64,000 nt of DNA from Caproicibacterium lactatifermentans (GTDB taxonomy: Bacteria; Bacillota; Clostridia; Oscillospirales; Acutalibacteraceae), in the NCBI RefSeq assembly GCF_013315815.1, contig NZ_CP046051.1, positions 248,001-312,000 of the forward strand. Direction: 5' to 3'. Under the pieces are notes generated by a model. The model saw nothing but the letters and a program-made list of their open reading frames with translations. It had not been told where the DNA came from and did no database searches. Position 1 is the stretch's first letter; each line of letters begins with the position of its first letter. Made by a program: the position numbers and the translations under genes. Positions 7,216-16,007 of the stretch are shown here, piece after piece.

Positions 7216-8244
7216 TTACTTTGGCAGGCGGACCATGTCAGGTGTGATTTCCGCCAGCGTATGTGCGCCGCACATCTGCATGGTGTCCACAAGTTCGGCG
7301 GCGTATTTGTCAATCGTGACCTTTACGCCTTCCGCCGCTCCGCCGTACACAGCGGTTACAAACGGGCGGGCAATCAGCACAGCGTCCGCGCCGCACGCCA
7401 ATGCCTTAAAGATATCGACACCGCTGCGAATGCCACCGTCTACTAAAATTTTCAAACCGCTGCCTTTCATGGCGGCGGCAATTTCCGGCAGGACTTCGGC
7501 CGTGGCGGGACATTGGTCCAGCACGCGACCGCCGTGGTTGGAAACGACAATGGCAGTAGCACCTGCTTTAGCCGCCTTTTCCGCGCCGCGGACAGTCATA
7601 ATGCCTTTGACGATAAACGGTTTGCCCTCGGTTAGGGCAATAATATCGTGCAGTTCCGGAACACTTTTGCTGCCGGCCGGTGGTGTCTGGTTTTTGAGAA
7701 ACGGCAGACCGGCTGCGTCCACATCCATGGCTACGGCAAAGCAGCCGGAGGCTTTGACAAGCTCCATTTTTTCACGAATGGTGTCGATATTCCACGGCTT
7801 TACGGTGGGCACGCCTACGCCGTCCGCTTTGCGTACGGCTGCTGTTGCAGCCTGCATGACTTTGGGGTTCGTGCCATCGCCGGTGAAGGCGGCAATGCCG
7901 TTTTCCGTGCAGGAGGCAACCAAAATATCATTGTAGCGCACATCGTCACATACATCGGAGTAGTGCAGATTGACAGCACCAACTGGGCCAGCAAAAAATG
8001 GATATCGAAAGTCACGGCCGAACAGGCGGCAGACCGTGTCCACAGGAGCATTGCCGCACAGGGTATCCATATTGATGCGAATTTCCTGCCACTTCGCGTA
8101 GTTGCGGGCGGAGGTGTCGCCGGTTCCTTTCGCGCCCGGGCCGGGCATTCGGTTTTTGCAGCCGAGGCCATTGCACACCGGGCAGGCTAGGCAGCTGCCG
8201 CCAAAGGCAGCGCGGGCTTTTTCCTGCAGTTCTTGATAAGTCAT
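7216..8244 (-). CDS. FMN-dependent alpha-hydroxy-acid oxidizing protein
   Basis: 342 residues. The start at 8244 has an AGGAGG site (8254-8259 on the minus strand). The fold is the FMN TIM barrel of lactate/glycolate oxidases and dehydrogenases. Visible marks are the catalytic His in VSNHGGRVLDQ, the flavin phosphate site GGIRSGVDIFKALACGADAV, and PVGAVNLHY at an early strand. The N-terminus carries a Cys cluster (CLACPVCNGLGC, about residues 17-28) absent from classical family members but usual in clostridial relatives, perhaps for a metal or redox role. The substrate may be L-lactate or another 2-hydroxy acid; this is inference. The gene is monocistronic, between convergent terminators. Confidence 0.85.
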   Translation of the reverse strand: MTYQELQEKARAAFGGSCLACPVCNGLGCKNRMPGPGAKGTGDTSARNYAKWQEIRINMDTLCGNAPVDTVCRLFGRDFRYPFFAGPVGAVNLHYSDVCDDVRYNDILVASCTENGIAAFTGDGTNPKVMQAATAAVRKADGVGVPTVKPWNIDTIREKMELVKASGCFAVAMDVDAAGLPFLKNQTPPAGSKSVPELHDIIALTEGKPFIVKGIMTVRGAEKAAKAGATAIVVSNHGGRVLDQCPATAEVLPEIAAAMKGSGLKILVDGGIRSGVDIFKALACGADAVLIARPFVTAVYGGAAEGVKVTIDKYAAELVDTMQMCGAHTLAEITPDMVRLPK

Positions 8245-8346
8245 AAACGGAATCCTCCTGTATGTGTTTCTTTTTATTTTACAACGACTTCCATATGATG
8301 TCCACAGTTTTACAAATGAAATATCCAATCAATATAGGTATACTAA

Positions 8347-8390
8347 CGAAAAGGGCCCTGCCGGCGGAAAACCGACAGGACCTTTTCGTT
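8347..8390. terminator. Intrinsic terminator after the peptide-binding protein gene
   Basis: A near-perfect hairpin (CGAAAAGG ... CCTTTTCG flanking CCTG/CAGG) with T-runs on both sides, 20 bases beyond the stop of the minus-strand gene. Confidence 0.75.
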
Positions 8391-8409
8391 TCCATCAGCG
8401 GAACAAATA

Positions 8410-10071
8410 TCAGTCATTGATTCCAGCGTCGCACAGGTCCAGCCCGCCGCCAAAGGGGCGGTACACCACGCCTGTAACGGAGGGGAGCGCCGCATAATCG
8501 TGGCGGGTGCTGTACAATGGGTAGAAAACAGCGTTCTCACTTAAATATTTTTCGGCCTGCGCCAGTGTAGCGGCAGAAATGCCGGTGCTTTGCAGCAGCT
8601 GGTCATAGGAAGAATCCTTTAACTGTGTAAAGTTTCCGCTTTGGTTGCTTTGAAAGGCAGAGAGAGCGGTACAGGCATCGAAAGAGGTGGGGGTATAGGG
8701 GTAAATAGCCATATCGTAATTCCCACTGCTCACAGAAGAAAGCAGGTTGGCTTCGCTGACAGAATGCAGACTGAAATAAGTCTGGAACGCTTGGTTCCAG
8801 CAGGCGAGCATTTCACTTGCCAACGCCTTGGTTTGGTCTGTGCACAGCAGTGTAATCTTTTTGCCATTTGGCAGCAGGCTGCGTCCCTGGGCTGCCGCTG
8901 CGGAGGACTGCTGCAAATACATACTGCCCGCCTGTGTCCGGTAGGTTTTTCCGCCGAACTGCATATCCAGCGGCAGAATGCCCTCTGCTTGACTGGTGCC
9001 GGTTGGTATTAGTTTCATTAAAGCGGAGCGGTTCAGCGTTTGGACGAAGGCTCGCCGCAGCGCCGCTGACTGGAAGGTGCCGCCGGTGTGAAAACACAGC
9101 CCGCAGGTGGTGTCTTGGAAAGAAGTGACGGTCATGCCGGCCTTTTTGGCGGTGGATTCCAGCGAAAGGTCCAGCGACGCGATTTCCAGTTTGTTTCCGG
9201 TCAGTGCCTGCACCGCGTTCAGCGTTGTGGAAGCGGCGCTGCCGGTATCCGCTGCGGCAGATACCGCGGACGATGAAGTGTCGGAAGCGGGAATGTCACC
9301 GATGGTGAAAGCAATGGAAGCGGGCAGCGCAGCAGTGCGTCCCACATAGGTATCGGTGCGCTTCAGTGCTAGGTCCTGGTCATGATTCCAGCCATAGTTC
9401 GGAATGCTGAACGGTCCATTCCCCAGAATGGTTGCGCGGTCCATGCCGTATCGGCCGGAGGCATAGGTGAAAAAGGCCTGGTTGCAGGGCATAAAAACGC
9501 TTTGTGCTGTCAGCTGCGGGAACTCCGGGCAGGAGTAGCGCAGATGCACCACTAGGGTATGACTGTCCTTTGCTGTTACACCTAGGTTATCTGCCGAAAG
9601 CGAACCAGTGTGAATCTGTGCTGCGTTTTCAATACACATCATAGAGGTGCAGGAAGGCGATGCGGTGGCGGGCTCCAGCGCACGCTGCCACGCAAAGACA
9701 AAGTCGCTTGCGGTCAATGGGGTAGGAGTCGTATCCTTCGTGTTTTCGCCGGTCAAAGCCTTTACATTGCCGTTCCAGACAGCATTGCTGCGCAGGTGAA
9801 AGGTGAACTCGGTGTTTGTGCTGTCTGCCTGCCACGATTCTGCCGCGCCGGGAACCGCCTTTCCGTTTGCGTCCAGCCGGCAAAGGCCCTCGTACAGGGC
9901 AGAAATAACGGTCGCTGCGCCGCTGCCCTGTGCGACCTGGGGGTCCAGTGTAGACGGCTCTTCGGTCAGCCATACACGGATATTTTTATTTGCATTTTTC
10001 GGGGTGCCGCATCCGGCTAAAGAACTCACCAGCAGGATAATGCAGCACAAAAGTGCCCATATACGCTTCAA
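8410..10071 (-). CDS. Oligopeptide ABC transporter substrate-binding lipoprotein (orphan)
   Basis: 553 residues. The N-terminus is a lipoprotein signal (LLVSSLAGCG, lipid-modified Cys about residue 21), so it sits on the outer face of the membrane. The OppA/DppA family (solute-binding protein family 5) is shown by VWLTEEPSTLDPQVAQGSGA, the early WQADSTNTEFTFHLR strand and LTASDFVFAWQRALEP. Residues of about 255-290 are a Ser/Ala/Thr-rich stretch (SDTSSSAVSAAADTGSAAS) inserted in the middle of the fold. No permease or ATPase genes are adjacent, so the transporter must be encoded elsewhere, or the protein acts as a sensor. A related orphan is at 58508. Confidence 0.88.
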   Translation of the reverse strand: MKRIWALLCCIILLVSSLAGCGTPKNANKNIRVWLTEEPSTLDPQVAQGSGAATVISALYEGLCRLDANGKAVPGAAESWQADSTNTEFTFHLRSNAVWNGNVKALTGENTKDTTPTPLTASDFVFAWQRALEPATASPSCTSMMCIENAAQIHTGSLSADNLGVTAKDSHTLVVHLRYSCPEFPQLTAQSVFMPCNQAFFTYASGRYGMDRATILGNGPFSIPNYGWNHDQDLALKRTDTYVGRTAALPASIAFTIGDIPASDTSSSAVSAAADTGSAASTTLNAVQALTGNKLEIASLDLSLESTAKKAGMTVTSFQDTTCGLCFHTGGTFQSAALRRAFVQTLNRSALMKLIPTGTSQAEGILPLDMQFGGKTYRTQAGSMYLQQSSAAAAQGRSLLPNGKKITLLCTDQTKALASEMLACWNQAFQTYFSLHSVSEANLLSSVSSGNYDMAIYPYTPTSFDACTALSAFQSNQSGNFTQLKDSSYDQLLQSTGISAATLAQAEKYLSENAVFYPLYSTRHDYAALPSVTGVVYRPFGGGLDLCDAGIND

Positions 10072-10226
10072 ATCTGTTTTACACCTCTGTAAGAACTCAT
10101 CAATAGTTTCATTCTAACATTCTTCAGGAAGTGCTTCAATGAGGTTAACATAGTTTTTACACGATTTATCAAATTTGTAGTTTTTACGACCGTATCTTTT
10201 CAGAATTGTTAACAAACCGATATATA

Positions 10227-10931
10227 TTATATAACAAATCCGCCGTTTACGCTGAGCACCTGTCCGGTGATGAAAGAAGCGTCCTTTCCAGCAAGAAAAG
10301 CGGCGGCAGCGGCAATGTCTTCCGGTGCCCCCAGTCGTTCCAGAGGGGTATCCTCCGCCAATTCCTGCAGGACCTGCGGGCCGTGCATGGCATTCATTTC
10401 CGTATCGATAACGCCGGGCGCAATGCAATTGACACGAATGTGGCTGGGACCAAGCTCCTTTGCCAGTGCTTTTGTCAGACCGATGACAGCAGCCTTTGCC
10501 GCGGAATAGTGCACTTCACAGGAACCGCCGGTCTGTCCCCACATGGAGGAGATGTTGATGATGCTGCCGCGCTTAACATGAATCATGTATGGCAGGGCAA
10601 GCTGACAGCAGTGAAACACGCCGCTCACATCTACAGCGAACAGACGGTTCCACTCCTCCTCGGTAATGTCTGTAAAAAGTTTTTGCTGGGCAACGCCGGC
10701 GTTGTTGACAAGAATATCAACGTTGCCAGCCTGCTCAAATAAATTTTCGCAGGCGGCACGGTCGGCAACGTCCGCTTGCACGGCCAGCCCTCCGATTTCT
10801 TCGGCCAATTTTTCCGCGTCTTCCTTGTGTGTGTGGTAATTTACAATAACGCGGCAGCCCTCTGCGGCAAGACGGCGGCAGACCGCCGCGCCGATACCGC
10901 GGCTTCCGCCAGTGACCAGTGCAGTTTCCAT
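10227..10931 (-). CDS. SDR-family oxidoreductase (3-oxoacyl-ACP reductase-like)
   Basis: 234 residues. ATG at 10931 follows a GGGAGG site. Classical short-chain dehydrogenase: the NADP loop TGGSRGIGAAV, NNAG (about 80), catalytic Ser in INISSMWGQ, and Tyr/Lys in VHYSAAKAAV. The C-terminus GKDASFITGQVLSVNGGFV is typical of FabG. It is not next to fatty-acid synthesis genes, and it follows rsmE on the same strand with a 69-base gap, so a housekeeping FabG role is uncertain. It could reduce another carbonyl substrate. Confidence 0.85.
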   Translation of the reverse strand: METALVTGGSRGIGAAVCRRLAAEGCRVIVNYHTHKEDAEKLAEEIGGLAVQADVADRAACENLFEQAGNVDILVNNAGVAQQKLFTDITEEEWNRLFAVDVSGVFHCCQLALPYMIHVKRGSIINISSMWGQTGGSCEVHYSAAKAAVIGLTKALAKELGPSHIRVNCIAPGVIDTEMNAMHGPQVLQELAEDTPLERLGAPEDIAAAAAFLAGKDASFITGQVLSVNGGFVI

Positions 10932-11000
10932 CCTGCAAAAGACCTCCCTATGTTTTATTCCTGAAAGTGCGCAGACATACATAGAAACTGTGCATAACTT

Positions 11001-11717
11001 TTACATATTTCCAGTCAGCAGCATAACTGCCGTCAGCGCGGCAAGTGGTGCTGTTTCTGTGCGCAGAATACGCGGCCCAAGGGTAGCGGCTTGGCCGCCC
11101 GCGTCCTGCACAAGGCGCACTTCCTCTGTGGAAAAGCCGCCCTCCGGACCAATAAAGATGCTGATTTCCGAATCGACCCGATTGACAGCGTCGGTCAGAG
11201 AAACACCGCCGCCCTCATAAAACAGCAGACATTTCCCCGGTGCGGTGCATACCGCCTGCTGAAGGGAAATGCAGGGGGCAACCTCCGGCAAAATGCCGCG
11301 GCCGCTCTGTTTGGCCGCTTCGCAGGCGATTTTCTGCCAGCGCTGCACTTTTTTTGCGGAAGTTTTGCCGTCCGGTCGGGAAACGCAGCGGGAAGTCAGC
11401 GTGGGGACCACGCGGAAAACGCCGAGTTCCACCGCTTTCTGTACGATAAAATCCATTTTTGTACTTTTGGGGATTCCCTGATACAGGGTAACATGAACGC
11501 TCGGCTCGGTCTGATTATTCGCGGCAGAAAGGATATGAACCGATACGATGTCCGGGGTAACTTCTGTAATTTCTCCCTGATAGTCGTGGCCCATGCCGTC
11601 GCACAGTGTCAGCGCTTCGCCGGGGTGCATTCGCAGACTTCTGGAAATATGGCGTGCGTCCTCGCCGGTCAGAGTGGCCTGGGTGCCGGTCAGCGGGGAA
11701 ATGAAAAAACGGGGCAT
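11001..11717 (-). CDS. rsmE: 16S rRNA (uracil-1498-N3)-methyltransferase
   Basis: 238 residues, start at 11717 with GGGAGG upstream. The N-terminal PUA-like domain (MPRFFISPLTGTQATLTGEDARHI) is followed by the SPOUT methyltransferase domain with its knot motifs IGPEGGFSTEEV and LGPRILRTETAPLAAL. It methylates N3 of U1498 in 16S rRNA in the assembled 30S subunit using S-adenosylmethionine. The gene lies between pck and an SDR gene. The family is very characteristic. Confidence 0.93.
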   Translation of the reverse strand: MPRFFISPLTGTQATLTGEDARHISRSLRMHPGEALTLCDGMGHDYQGEITEVTPDIVSVHILSAANNQTEPSVHVTLYQGIPKSTKMDFIVQKAVELGVFRVVPTLTSRCVSRPDGKTSAKKVQRWQKIACEAAKQSGRGILPEVAPCISLQQAVCTAPGKCLLFYEGGGVSLTDAVNRVDSEISIFIGPEGGFSTEEVRLVQDAGGQAATLGPRILRTETAPLAALTAVMLLTGNM

Positions 11718-11774
11718 AGTGTTTCCTCCCTTTACAATCCTGTTCGTTAGTATACCATGCGGCAGAAAAAGATG

Positions 11775-11806
11775 CAAAAAGCCGCGGCTTTTTGCCGCGG
11801 CTCAAT
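11775..11806 (-). terminator. Intrinsic terminator after pck
   Basis: On the minus strand, AGCCGCGGC and GCCGCGGCT form a perfect 9-bp stem with loop AAAAA, followed by TTTTTG. Confidence 0.85.
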
Positions 11807-11843
11807 TTGCGGGATATGCTGTTTTTCGCACAGAAGGGAGCTT

Positions 11844-13613
11844 TTACTGCAGGCGCTGTTTTAAGGCCGCCAGCTCGGCGGATAGCTCCTTCGGCAGTCT
11901 GTCGCCGAACTTTTTGTAGTGTTCGGTGATTGCGTCGGCTTCTTTCCGCCACTGGTCCTTATCGACAGTCAGAATATCTTTCATGGTTTCCGGGCTGACA
12001 GCGTCCTCCAGACCGGTCATGTCGATGTCTTCTGGTGTTGGAACATAGCCGATTGGTGTTTCCACAGAATTAGCCTTGCCGTCGCAACGGTCAAGAATCC
12101 AATCCAGTACACGCAGATTGTCGCCGAAGCCCGGCCACAGGAAGTTCCCGTCCTTGTCCAGACGGAACCAGTTGACGTTGAAAATCTTTGGCGCCTTGTC
12201 GCCTAGCTTCTTGCCCATTTCAATCCAGTGCGCAAAGTAGTCGCCCATGTTATAGCCGCAGAATGGCAGCATGGCCATGGGGTCACGCCGGACCACACCA
12301 ACGGCACCGCTGGCGGCTGCGGTGGTTTCGGAGGCCATAATGGAACCGACGAATACGCCGTTGTTCCAGCCGCGGGACTGGTACACTAAAGGTGTTGTCT
12401 GGGCGCGGCGGCCGCCGAAGATGATGGCAGAAATCGGAACACCGGTTCCCTTATCAAATTCAGGGCTGATGCAGGGACAGTTCTTTGCCGGCGCAGTAAA
12501 GCGGCTGTTGGGGTGTGCGCCCTTTTCCTTGCTGGTTTTTCCGTTCCACGGGCGGCCCTTCCAGTCTACGCCGTTCTCCGGCGGATTTTTGTCCAAACCT
12601 TCCCACCAAACAGTGTTGTCGTCTTTATTGAGCGCAACGTTGGTGAAGATGGTGCCTTTGCGGGTAGTTGCGAGGGCGTTGGGGTTGGATTTATTATTGG
12701 TGCCGGGGGCAATGCCGAAGAATCCGTTTTCCGGGTTGATAGCCCACAGACGGCCGTCCGGACCAATGCGCATCCACGCAATGTCATCGCCGACGGTAAA
12801 GATTTTATAGCCTTTTTTGCGGAAACCCTCCGGCGGAATGAGCATGGCAAGGTTTGTTTTGCCGCAGCCGGACGGGAACGCTGCCGAAACATATTTGATT
12901 TCGCCCTTGGGGTTCTGGATGCCGAGAATCAGCATATGTTCTGCCATCCAGCCTTCCTGTTTGCCCTGATAAGAGGCAATGCGCAGTGCAAAGCATTTTT
13001 TGCCCAGCAGAACGTTGCCGCCGTAGGCAGAGTTAACGGAGATAATGGTGTTGTCCTCTGGGAACTGGCAGATGTAGCGTTTGTCCGGGTCAACATTGCA
13101 CTTGCAGTGCAGACCGCGTACCCAGTCATTGCTGTCACCCAGTACGTCCCAAATTTTATTTCCCACACGGGTCATAATGGACATATTCAAAACGACATAA
13201 ATAGAGTCGGTGACTTCCACACCGACCTTTGCAAACGGAGAACCAACAGGTCCCATGGAGTAAGGAATGATATACATAGTGCGGCCGGCGTAACTGCCGC
13301 GCGCAATATCAAACAGCATTTTGTAGCACTTCTGCGGGTCCATCCAGTGGTTGGTAGGGCCGGCGTCCTCCTCTTTGCGGGAGCAGATAAAGGTGCGGCC
13401 CTCCACACGGGCCACATCGTTTTCCGCTGTACGGTGCAGGTAGCAGCCGGGCATCTTTTCCTGATTCAGCTTAATCATTTCCCCGGTTTGAACAGCTGTT
13501 TTCCGCAGCATTTCCAGCTGTTCCTCTGTGCCGTCTATCCACATGACGTCCGCCGGTTTAACTAGGTCCTTCACTTTTTGGAGCCAACTCAGTACAGATT
13601 GATTATTTGTCAT
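11844..13613 (-). CDS. pckG: Phosphoenolpyruvate carboxykinase (GTP)
   Basis: 589 residues. ATG at 13613 follows GGAGAG; longer starts upstream have no ribosome binding site. GTP-dependent family: the P-loop with reactive Cys FPSGCGKTNLAML (about 275), the metal/nucleotide segment VGDDIAWMRIG, and the early FICSRKEEDAGPTNHW and RTMYIIPYSMGPVGSPFA blocks. It interconverts oxaloacetate + GTP and PEP + CO2 + GDP. In fermentative anaerobes it often runs toward oxaloacetate. It has its own promoter (13677-13705) and terminator, so it is monocistronic. Confidence 0.96.
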   Translation of the reverse strand: MTNNQSVLSWLQKVKDLVKPADVMWIDGTEEQLEMLRKTAVQTGEMIKLNQEKMPGCYLHRTAENDVARVEGRTFICSRKEEDAGPTNHWMDPQKCYKMLFDIARGSYAGRTMYIIPYSMGPVGSPFAKVGVEVTDSIYVVLNMSIMTRVGNKIWDVLGDSNDWVRGLHCKCNVDPDKRYICQFPEDNTIISVNSAYGGNVLLGKKCFALRIASYQGKQEGWMAEHMLILGIQNPKGEIKYVSAAFPSGCGKTNLAMLIPPEGFRKKGYKIFTVGDDIAWMRIGPDGRLWAINPENGFFGIAPGTNNKSNPNALATTRKGTIFTNVALNKDDNTVWWEGLDKNPPENGVDWKGRPWNGKTSKEKGAHPNSRFTAPAKNCPCISPEFDKGTGVPISAIIFGGRRAQTTPLVYQSRGWNNGVFVGSIMASETTAAASGAVGVVRRDPMAMLPFCGYNMGDYFAHWIEMGKKLGDKAPKIFNVNWFRLDKDGNFLWPGFGDNLRVLDWILDRCDGKANSVETPIGYVPTPEDIDMTGLEDAVSPETMKDILTVDKDQWRKEADAITEHYKKFGDRLPKELSAELAALKQRLQ

Positions 13614-13652
13614 ACAAATGCTCTCCTTCCAACCCAATAACAATTCACAAAG

Positions 13653-13663
13653 CTGTTAAACAG
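13653..13663. promoter_or_regulatory. Palindrome in the pck leader
   Basis: CTGTTAAACAG is an 11-base perfect palindrome (5-bp arms around one base). It lies just downstream of the pck -10 box, about where an operator would block transcription. The length is modest, so it may be chance. Confidence 0.3.
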
Positions 13664-13676
13664 TCGTTTACCAATG

Positions 13677-13705
13677 ATTATAGTACAGAACACAGCAGGA
13701 AGCAA
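13677..13705 (-). promoter_or_regulatory. Sigma-A promoter of pck
   Basis: On the minus strand, TTGCTT, a 17-base spacer, then a perfect TATAAT. The leader to ATG 13613 is about 55 bases. Confidence 0.65.
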
Positions 13706-13738
13706 GGAGTCAATATGAATTTTTTGAAAATTTTTCTT

Positions 13739-14752
13739 TCAATTATTTTCTTCCATGGGCATTTCGGGGCGCGCATTCAAGTCATTTCCGGCGGTATGTC
13801 CAGCTAAAAATTCATAATAAGCCTGGGAGCCAATCATAGCGGCGTTGTCTCCGCACAGCGGCAGGGCCGGGCAGAAAAAGCCCCAGCCGCGTTCCGCACA
13901 GGTGTGTGTCAGGCGGCGGCGCAGAAGGCGGTTTGCGCTGACACCGCCCGCCAGTACCAGCGTTTTGGCGCCGGTGTCCTCGGCGGCACGGACGAAGTTG
14001 CACTCCAAACAGTCCACAACAGCACAGCGGTATGAAGCGGCAAGGTCCGGAATGGACAGCGTTTCGCCACGCTGGTCCGCGTTGTGAATCAGGTTAATGA
14101 CCGCGGTTTTCAGGCCGGAAAAGCTGAAATCGTAGAGGGAGCCGTCCACATGTGGGCGCGGCAGGTGAAAAGCCTTTTCGTCGCCGCCCTCGGCGGTTTC
14201 GTCCAGCTCAATGCCGCCGGGGTAAGGCATGCCCATGGCACGCGCGGCTTTATCGAAGGCTTCGCCGGCGGCATCGTCGCGTGTTTGGCCCAGAACGGTA
14301 ATTTTGGTGTAGTCCGCGACCTGTACAATGTGTGTGTGCCCGCCGGAAACCACCAGACACAGAAACGGCGGCGTCAGCTCTGGGCTGGTCAGATAGTTGG
14401 CGGCGACGTGCCCGCGCAGGTGGTGCACCGGCACCAGCGGTTTGCCGGAAGCCATGGCAAGCCCTTTTGCAAAGTTAACGCCGACCAGCAGTGCGCCGAT
14501 AAGTCCCGGTGCATAGGTGACACCGATGGCGTCCACGTCGGCCAGCGTCAGGTTTGCATCCTCCAGTGCCTTTTGGGTAACGGGGACGACGGCTTCACAG
14601 TGGCGGCGGCTGGCAATTTCCGGCACAACTCCGCCATACAGTTTATGTTCTTCTACCTGAGAGGCCACTACACTGGAGAGAATTTTGCGGCCGTCCTCTA
14701 CGACAGCAGCGGCGGTTTCATCACAGGAACTTTCTAATGCGAGTATTTTCAT
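13739..14752 (-). CDS. tsaD: tRNA N6-threonylcarbamoyladenosine transferase TsaD
   Basis: 337 residues. It starts at 14752 (MKILALESSCDETAAAVV) after a GAGGAG site. ASKHA-fold protein with the metal-binding His pair in VPVHHLRGHVAANY (about 105-115), VVSGGHTH and the ATP loop LVLAGGVSANRLLR. It transfers the threonylcarbamoyl group to A37 of ANN-decoding tRNAs, together with TsaB and TsaE. It is last in the minus-strand run polA-rlmA-rimI-XRE-tsaD. A rimI neighbour is usual; tsaB and tsaE are not seen here. Confidence 0.95.
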   Translation of the reverse strand: MKILALESSCDETAAAVVEDGRKILSSVVASQVEEHKLYGGVVPEIASRRHCEAVVPVTQKALEDANLTLADVDAIGVTYAPGLIGALLVGVNFAKGLAMASGKPLVPVHHLRGHVAANYLTSPELTPPFLCLVVSGGHTHIVQVADYTKITVLGQTRDDAAGEAFDKAARAMGMPYPGGIELDETAEGGDEKAFHLPRPHVDGSLYDFSFSGLKTAVINLIHNADQRGETLSIPDLAASYRCAVVDCLECNFVRAAEDTGAKTLVLAGGVSANRLLRRRLTHTCAERGWGFFCPALPLCGDNAAMIGSQAYYEFLAGHTAGNDLNARPEMPMEENN

Positions 14753-14775
14753 AAGATGCAGAAACTCCTCAAAAT

Positions 14776-15438
14776 TTAAAAATGCAGATAATCGGCAAGT
14801 TTGTAAAAAATCGGAATGGTGGTAAACAGGATCCACGCCGGATGCCATTTGTCACGGTAAAAACCCAGCAGCAGAAAGAGAATCGTAACCAAAATGGGAT
14901 AGGCGCCGGTAATGCCCGCATAAAAGGCCGGTATCATGAAGAAGACCAGCCAGCCCGGGTGCCATAAGTGAAAGCAGCAGCCGAGAATCAGATATATCAG
15001 GGCAGTGGCGGGCGAAAAGAAACTTTCCGCAAGGCTGTTCAGCGGCGGAATGACAATGAATAAAAGCTGAAGCAGCAGTGCGGCAAGCAGCAGCGCGGCG
15101 GCTATAAAATTCTGCAGAGCAGGGGAGAATTCGGAAGTTCCCGGCTGTACGTTATCAACCGGACCGCTTGGCGGAACCGTGCTGGCCCAATTCGGCGCTT
15201 CGCTTTGGGCAGTGTTTTGAGCTGATTCCACTGGGTCGTCCGTCTTCAGCAGGTCATCCAGCGAAATATGGTAGAGCCTTGCCAGCAGAATGAGGTTGTC
15301 GGTGTCCGGTGAAGATTCCGCCCGTTCCCATTTGGAAACGGCCTGCCGGCTGATGCCAAGCCGTGCCGCCAGTTCTTCCTGAGAAAAGCCGTTCTTTTTG
15401 CGCAGCTGAACCAACCGGTTTGCGATTTCAATATTCAT
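14776..15438 (-). CDS. XRE-family HTH regulator with C-terminal membrane domain
   Basis: 220 residues, ATG at 15438 with AAGGAG upstream. Residues 7-62 are a Cro/C1-type helix-turn-helix (QEELAARLGISRQAVSKWER). A Ser/Pro-rich linker (about 70-105) follows, then three or four membrane helices (about 108-130, 140-190, 200-215) with two similar H-P-G/A-W motifs (LWHPGWLVFF and KWHPAWILFT). This makes a membrane-tethered DNA-binding protein of unknown target. It lies between rimI and tsaD with short gaps, so it is probably co-transcribed with tRNA-modification genes, an unusual location. Confidence 0.85.
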   Translation of the reverse strand: MNIEIANRLVQLRKKNGFSQEELAARLGISRQAVSKWERAESSPDTDNLILLARLYHISLDDLLKTDDPVESAQNTAQSEAPNWASTVPPSGPVDNVQPGTSEFSPALQNFIAAALLLAALLLQLLFIVIPPLNSLAESFFSPATALIYLILGCCFHLWHPGWLVFFMIPAFYAGITGAYPILVTILFLLLGFYRDKWHPAWILFTTIPIFYKLADYLHF

Positions 15439-15524
15439 AGAGAAGACTCCTTTGTGATTGGAATGGCAAAAGCATAGCAGAAAAGGCGGCTGTAGGAAAG
15501 CATTTCTGCTTTTCAGCGGCGCAA

Positions 15525-16007
15525 CTAACGGTTGCGGCCCTCAAAATAGGGCCGTTTTGGGAGAAAACGGCGGGTTAACAGCAGGGCAGCTTCTTCCGGA
15601 TGAGTGTAGAAATGCGGCCGCCGCCCAACGGGCAGAAACCCCAGCGACCGGTAAAGTGTCAGCGCCGGCAGATTGCTTTCACGCACTTCCAGCGTGACAA
15701 AGGCACCGTTTTGGCTTTCAGCATAGCTTAGCAAAGTTTGCACCAGCCTACGGCCAACGCCCTGCCGCCGTGCAGAGGGAAGCACAGCGATGTTGTCAAT
15801 GTATCCTTCGCCGCAGACAAAATGCATGCCGCCGTAGCCAACGGGAATGCCCTCCAGCAGCGCTACCTGAAAGACAGCGGTGCTGCAGACAAGTTCCGCC
15901 CGCAAGCCCTCTTCCGTCCACGGGGCGGAAAAACACAGGCGTTCAATCTCCGCCAGTGCCGCAATGTGTATTTCTGCCATAGGGACAATTTTCAACAGAA
16001 TACTCAT
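15525..16007 (-). CDS. rimI: Ribosomal protein S18-alanine N-acetyltransferase RimI
   Basis: 160 residues, GNAT fold. The acetyl-CoA motif is LPSARRQGVGRRLVQTLL (about 80-97), preceded by CFSAPWTEEGLRAEL and followed by LEVRESNLPALTLYRSLGF, all typical of RimI. ATG overlaps the stop of the upstream gene by 4 bases (ATGA), indicating translational coupling. A second Met at residue 10 is possible as a start. It acetylates the N-terminus of S18. The tsaD gene nearby supports the assignment, since rimI and tsaD commonly cluster. Confidence 0.88.
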   Translation of the reverse strand: MSILLKIVPMAEIHIAALAEIERLCFSAPWTEEGLRAELVCSTAVFQVALLEGIPVGYGGMHFVCGEGYIDNIAVLPSARRQGVGRRLVQTLLSYAESQNGAFVTLEVRESNLPALTLYRSLGFLPVGRRPHFYTHPEEAALLLTRRFLPKRPYFEGRNR

